Part shown: one piece after another, positions 5,421 through 7,246 of the stretch
Layout of the letters: each line of letters starts with the position of its first letter
Numbering within the stretch: the stretch's first letter is position 1
DNA from: an uncultured Collinsella sp.
GTDB lineage: Bacteria > Actinomycetota > Coriobacteriia > Coriobacteriales > Coriobacteriaceae
Reading direction: 5' to 3'
Length of the DNA stretch: 7,246 nt
NCBI GenBank assembly: GCA_902495265.1
Contig: CABUWR010000066.1
Coordinates: 1 to 7,246 of the forward strand
The notes under the pieces: model-generated
Told to the model about the DNA's origin: nothing
Databases searched by the model: none
Seen by the model: only the letters and a program-made list of their open reading frames with translations
Program-made: the position numbers and the translations under genes

Positions 5421-6797
5421 CTACTCCTCCACGGCCTGCGTGCCGGCGGCACGGGCCAAATCATCGATTGCCAGGGCATCGGCGCTCAGGGCGCGGTGAC
5501 GTCCGTCAAGCGCGGGCTCACCGGCCTGCTCCACGGCCAGCGACTTGCCGGTGCGCATACGCCAAGCAGCGCGGCGACCCCAGACCAGAGACTCGAGCAG
5601 GCTGTTAGAAGCTAGGCGATTCTTGCCGTGAACGCCGTTGCAGGCCGTCTCGCCCGCGGCGTAGAGCTCGGGCATCGAGGTGCGACCGTCCTTGTCGACC
5701 CACACGCCGCCCATAAAGTAGTGCTGCGTGGGCGTAACGGGAATGGGCTCGTCCAAGATATCGCGACCGTCCTCCAGGCAGCGCGCGCGGATGTTGGTAA
5801 AGTGCCCGGTCACCACGTCACGCTCAACGGGGGCAAAGCTCAGCCACTCGTGCTCGGTGCCGTCCTGCTTCATCTGCTCGCGGATGGCGGCGGCGACAAC
5901 GTCGCGCGGCTGCAACTCGTCGGTAAAACGCTCGCCGGCGGCGTTGAGCAAAATCGCGCCCTCGCCGCGGCAGCTCTCGCTAATCAGGAACGTACGACCC
6001 GGCTGCGGCGAGAACAGTCCCGTGGGGTGAATCTGCACGTAGTCCAGGTGCTCCATCTTAATGCCATGCTCCTGAGCAATGTAGCAGGCATCGCCCGTGA
6101 GCTGCGGGTAGTTAGTCGAATGGTCGTATACGCCGCCGATACCGCCCGTAGCCCACAGCGTGTGGCGGGCATGGATCTTAAACGGCTTACCGGCATGCAC
6201 ATCCTCAGCGGCATTTGCCAGCTCGTCGGCGGGGCGAGCTGAATCGTCCTCATCCACGGCAACGGCGACAACGCCGGTGCACACCGTGGCGTCATCGCGC
6301 TCGGCGGTCAGGATGTCGGTCATGGCAACGTGTTCGAGAATCTGCACGTTGTCCAGCTTGCGGACAGCCTGAAGCAGCTTGGTCGTAATCTCCTTGCCCG
6401 TAATATCGGCATGGAAGGCGATGCGCGGGCGGCTGTGCGCGCCCTCGCGGGTAAAGTCGAGGCTGCCGTCGGCCTTGCGCTCAAAATCCACGCCCATCGC
6501 TAGCAGGTCGTTGATGACCGAGCGGCTCGAGCGGATCATGATGTCAACGCTCTCGCGGCGGTTCTCGTAATGGCCGGCGTGCATGGTGTCCTCAAAGAAG
6601 GCATCGTAGTCCGAGCCCTCGGGCAGTACGCAGATGCCGCCCTGCGCGAGCATCGAATCGCACTCGTCGATGGCGCCCTTGGAGAGCATGATTACGCGCG
6701 TGCTCGTCGGCAGATTGAGAGCCGCATACAGGCCCGCCACGCCGCAACCGGCAATGACGACGTCACACTCCATATCGGGGTATTGTTTGGTTTCCAC
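5421..6797 (-). CDS. nadB: L-aspartate oxidase, short form, GTG start
   Basis: NadB is the FAD enzyme that oxidises L-aspartate to iminoaspartate for NadA. I place the start at GTG 6797 (458 residues, VETKQYPDMECDVVIAGCG). It has AGAGG 6 bases upstream and begins near the FAD motif GCGVAG (17-22). The in-frame ATG at 6842 adds 15 unlike residues and lies inside a hairpin. TREGAHS (Glu118) matches the glutamate region that distinguishes aspartate oxidase from succinate dehydrogenase. IHPTG (His257), SESCRGEGA (Arg277), PTQHYFMGGV (His359) and NRLASNSLLE (Arg394) supply the expected active-site residues. The E. coli enzyme has about 540 residues. Here little of the C-terminal helical domain follows the FAD domain. 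Similar short forms occur in anaerobes, where fumarate can replace oxygen as acceptor. Fumarate reductase is unlikely given TREG and the nad context. Confidence 0.95.
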   Translation of the reverse strand: METKQYPDMECDVVIAGCGVAGLYAALNLPTSTRVIMLSKGAIDECDSMLAQGGICVLPEGSDYDAFFEDTMHAGHYENRRESVDIMIRSSRSVINDLLAMGVDFERKADGSLDFTREGAHSRPRIAFHADITGKEITTKLLQAVRKLDNVQILEHVAMTDILTAERDDATVCTGVVAVAVDEDDSARPADELANAAEDVHAGKPFKIHARHTLWATGGIGGVYDHSTNYPQLTGDACYIAQEHGIKMEHLDYVQIHPTGLFSPQPGRTFLISESCRGEGAILLNAAGERFTDELQPRDVVAAAIREQMKQDGTEHEWLSFAPVERDVVTGHFTNIRARCLEDGRDILDEPIPVTPTQHYFMGGVWVDKDGRTSMPELYAAGETACNGVHGKNRLASNSLLESLVWGRRAAWRMRTGKSLAVEQAGEPALDGRHRALSADALAIDDLARAAGTQAVEE

Positions 6798-6801
6798 AGG
6801 A

Positions 6802-6808
6802 ATCCTCT
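6802..6808 (-). promoter_or_regulatory. Ribosome-binding site that decides the nadB start
   Basis: On the minus strand GGGAGAGG ends 6 bases before GTG 6797, and its core AGAGG occupies about 6804-6808 on the complement. No comparable purine run precedes the ATG at 6842 or Met at 6771-6773. It is the main reason for choosing the GTG start. Confidence 0.6.
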
Positions 6809-6815
6809 CCCTTGT

Positions 6816-6850
6816 AATGTGGCATAAGGGATGGTCCCTCATGTCACATT
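6816..6850 (-). other. nadA-nadB intercistronic hairpin
   Basis: The arms AATGTG (6816-6821) and CACATT (6845-6850) continue, after one mismatch, into CATAAGGGA (6823-6831) with TCCCTCATG (6835-6843) around a 3-base loop. That gives 15 pairs in a 35-base palindrome, one of them G-U on the transcribed strand. It starts 3 bases after the nadA stop and ends just before the nadB ribosome-binding site. No T tract follows, so RNA stability, processing or translational control is more likely than termination. Confidence 0.6.
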
Positions 6851-6853
6851 GGC

Positions 6854-7246
6854 TTAACGCGCCGCGTACTCGAGCATGCGGTCGAGCGTGAGCTTGGCCT
6901 GATCGGCGGCCTCGTCCGACACGCCAATCTGCACCTCGCCCTCGCCCGTCTCCAGGCAGTGCACGAGCTTTTCGAGCGTGATGAGATCCATATTGACGCA
7001 GGTGGGCTGCACCGCAGGGAAGTAGAACTTCTTGCCGGTGCCCTGGCAGCGGCGCTCGAGCTCGTAGAGCACGCCGCGGACCGTCACGATAATGAACTCG
7101 CTCGCGTCGGACTCCTCGGCATACTTAATGATGCCGGCGGTGGAGCCGATGTAGTCGGCCTCGGCCAGGACTTCGGCCTTGCACTCGGGGTGAGCCAGCA
7201 CGAGCGCGTCGGGATGCGCCTCCTGCGCGTCGACGATCTGCTCGAC
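6854..7246 (-). CDS. nadA: Quinolinate synthase NadA, C-terminal part, runs off the window
   Basis: NadA is the [4Fe-4S] enzyme that condenses iminoaspartate with dihydroxyacetone phosphate to quinolinate. The last 130 residues are visible; the 5' part, including two of the three cluster cysteines, lies beyond base 7246. In partial numbering, LAHPEC (17-22) carries the His and Glu that bind substrate in characterised enzymes. GSTAGI (34-39) is the conserved GST segment. TCVNMDLITLEKL (82-94) provides Cys83, the expected third cluster ligand. This is the single-Cys type, not the C-x-x-C-x-x-C ending of E. coli NadA. It is upstream of nadB by 56 bases and translated in the same direction, so one operon is likely. 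The cluster makes the enzyme oxygen-sensitive, in keeping with an anaerobe. An internal GTG at 7201 is not the start, since the conserved reading continues upstream. Confidence 0.95.
   Translation of the reverse strand, partial: VEQIVDAQEAHPDALVLAHPECKAEVLAEADYIGSTAGIIKYAEESDASEFIIVTVRGVLYELERRCQGTGKKFYFPAVQPTCVNMDLITLEKLVHCLETGEGEVQIGVSDEAADQAKLTLDRMLEYAAR

Noticed and set aside
4581..5615. Open reading frame of 344 codons antisense to nadC and nadB
   Set aside because: It covers conserved coding sequence on the other strand, and its translation is His/Ala/Arg-rich without motifs.
5628..6242. Open reading frame of 204 codons antisense to nadB
   Set aside because: It lies wholly within the conserved nadB frame, with no ribosome-binding site or domain.

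Overview
The window is GC-rich and almost fully coding. It carries a dnaK-grpE-dnaJ chaperone operon, a small clostridial-type 2[4Fe-4S] ferredoxin and a nadA-nadB-nadC-niaR NAD-synthesis operon. The actinobacterial chaperone gene order, a DnaK of the short Gram-positive type, an anaerobe-type ferredoxin and an anaerobe-type short NadB together suggest an anaerobic high-GC Gram-positive. A Coriobacteriia member of the Collinsella kind is my best guess. That assignment is inference, since no rRNA or other marker is present.

Layout. Bases 1-3115 hold, on the minus strand, dnaK (1223-3115), grpE (378-1220, 2 bases after dnaK) and the first 89 codons of dnaJ (1-269). A 12-bp GC hairpin lies between grpE and dnaJ. 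Bases 3116-3624 are a gene-free stretch of about 500 bases, AT-richer than the genes. It separates divergent dnaK (minus) and the ferredoxin gene (plus), and holds the dnaK leader, two large inverted repeats, a short direct repeat and a plausible extended -10 promoter for the ferredoxin. The ferredoxin gene (3625-3810) ends at a strong bidirectional terminator (3852-3889). Beyond it is a 20-bp inverted repeat (3928-3994). Bases 4012-7246 hold the minus-strand NAD operon: nadA (3' part only), a 15-bp intercistronic hairpin, nadB (read here from a GTG start), nadC and niaR. The last two overlap in a TAATG.

How the genes work together. DnaK, GrpE and DnaJ form one ATP-driven Hsp70 cycle. NadB and NadA make quinolinate from aspartate and dihydroxyacetone phosphate, and NadC converts quinolinate to nicotinate mononucleotide. 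NiaR, a HTH plus 3H-domain protein with a complete predicted metal site, is the expected niacin-responsive repressor of the same operon. The operon promoter lies beyond base 7246 and cannot be inspected.

I found no CRISPR array, transposase, phage gene, toxin or defence system, and every gene is a recognisable housekeeping gene. The least explained material is the set of non-coding inverted repeats at 3257-3313, 3356-3399, 3928-3994, 6816-6850 and 343-372. Two of these (3356-3399 and 3928-3994) deviate from perfect symmetry only where a plus-strand RNA would still form G-U pairs.
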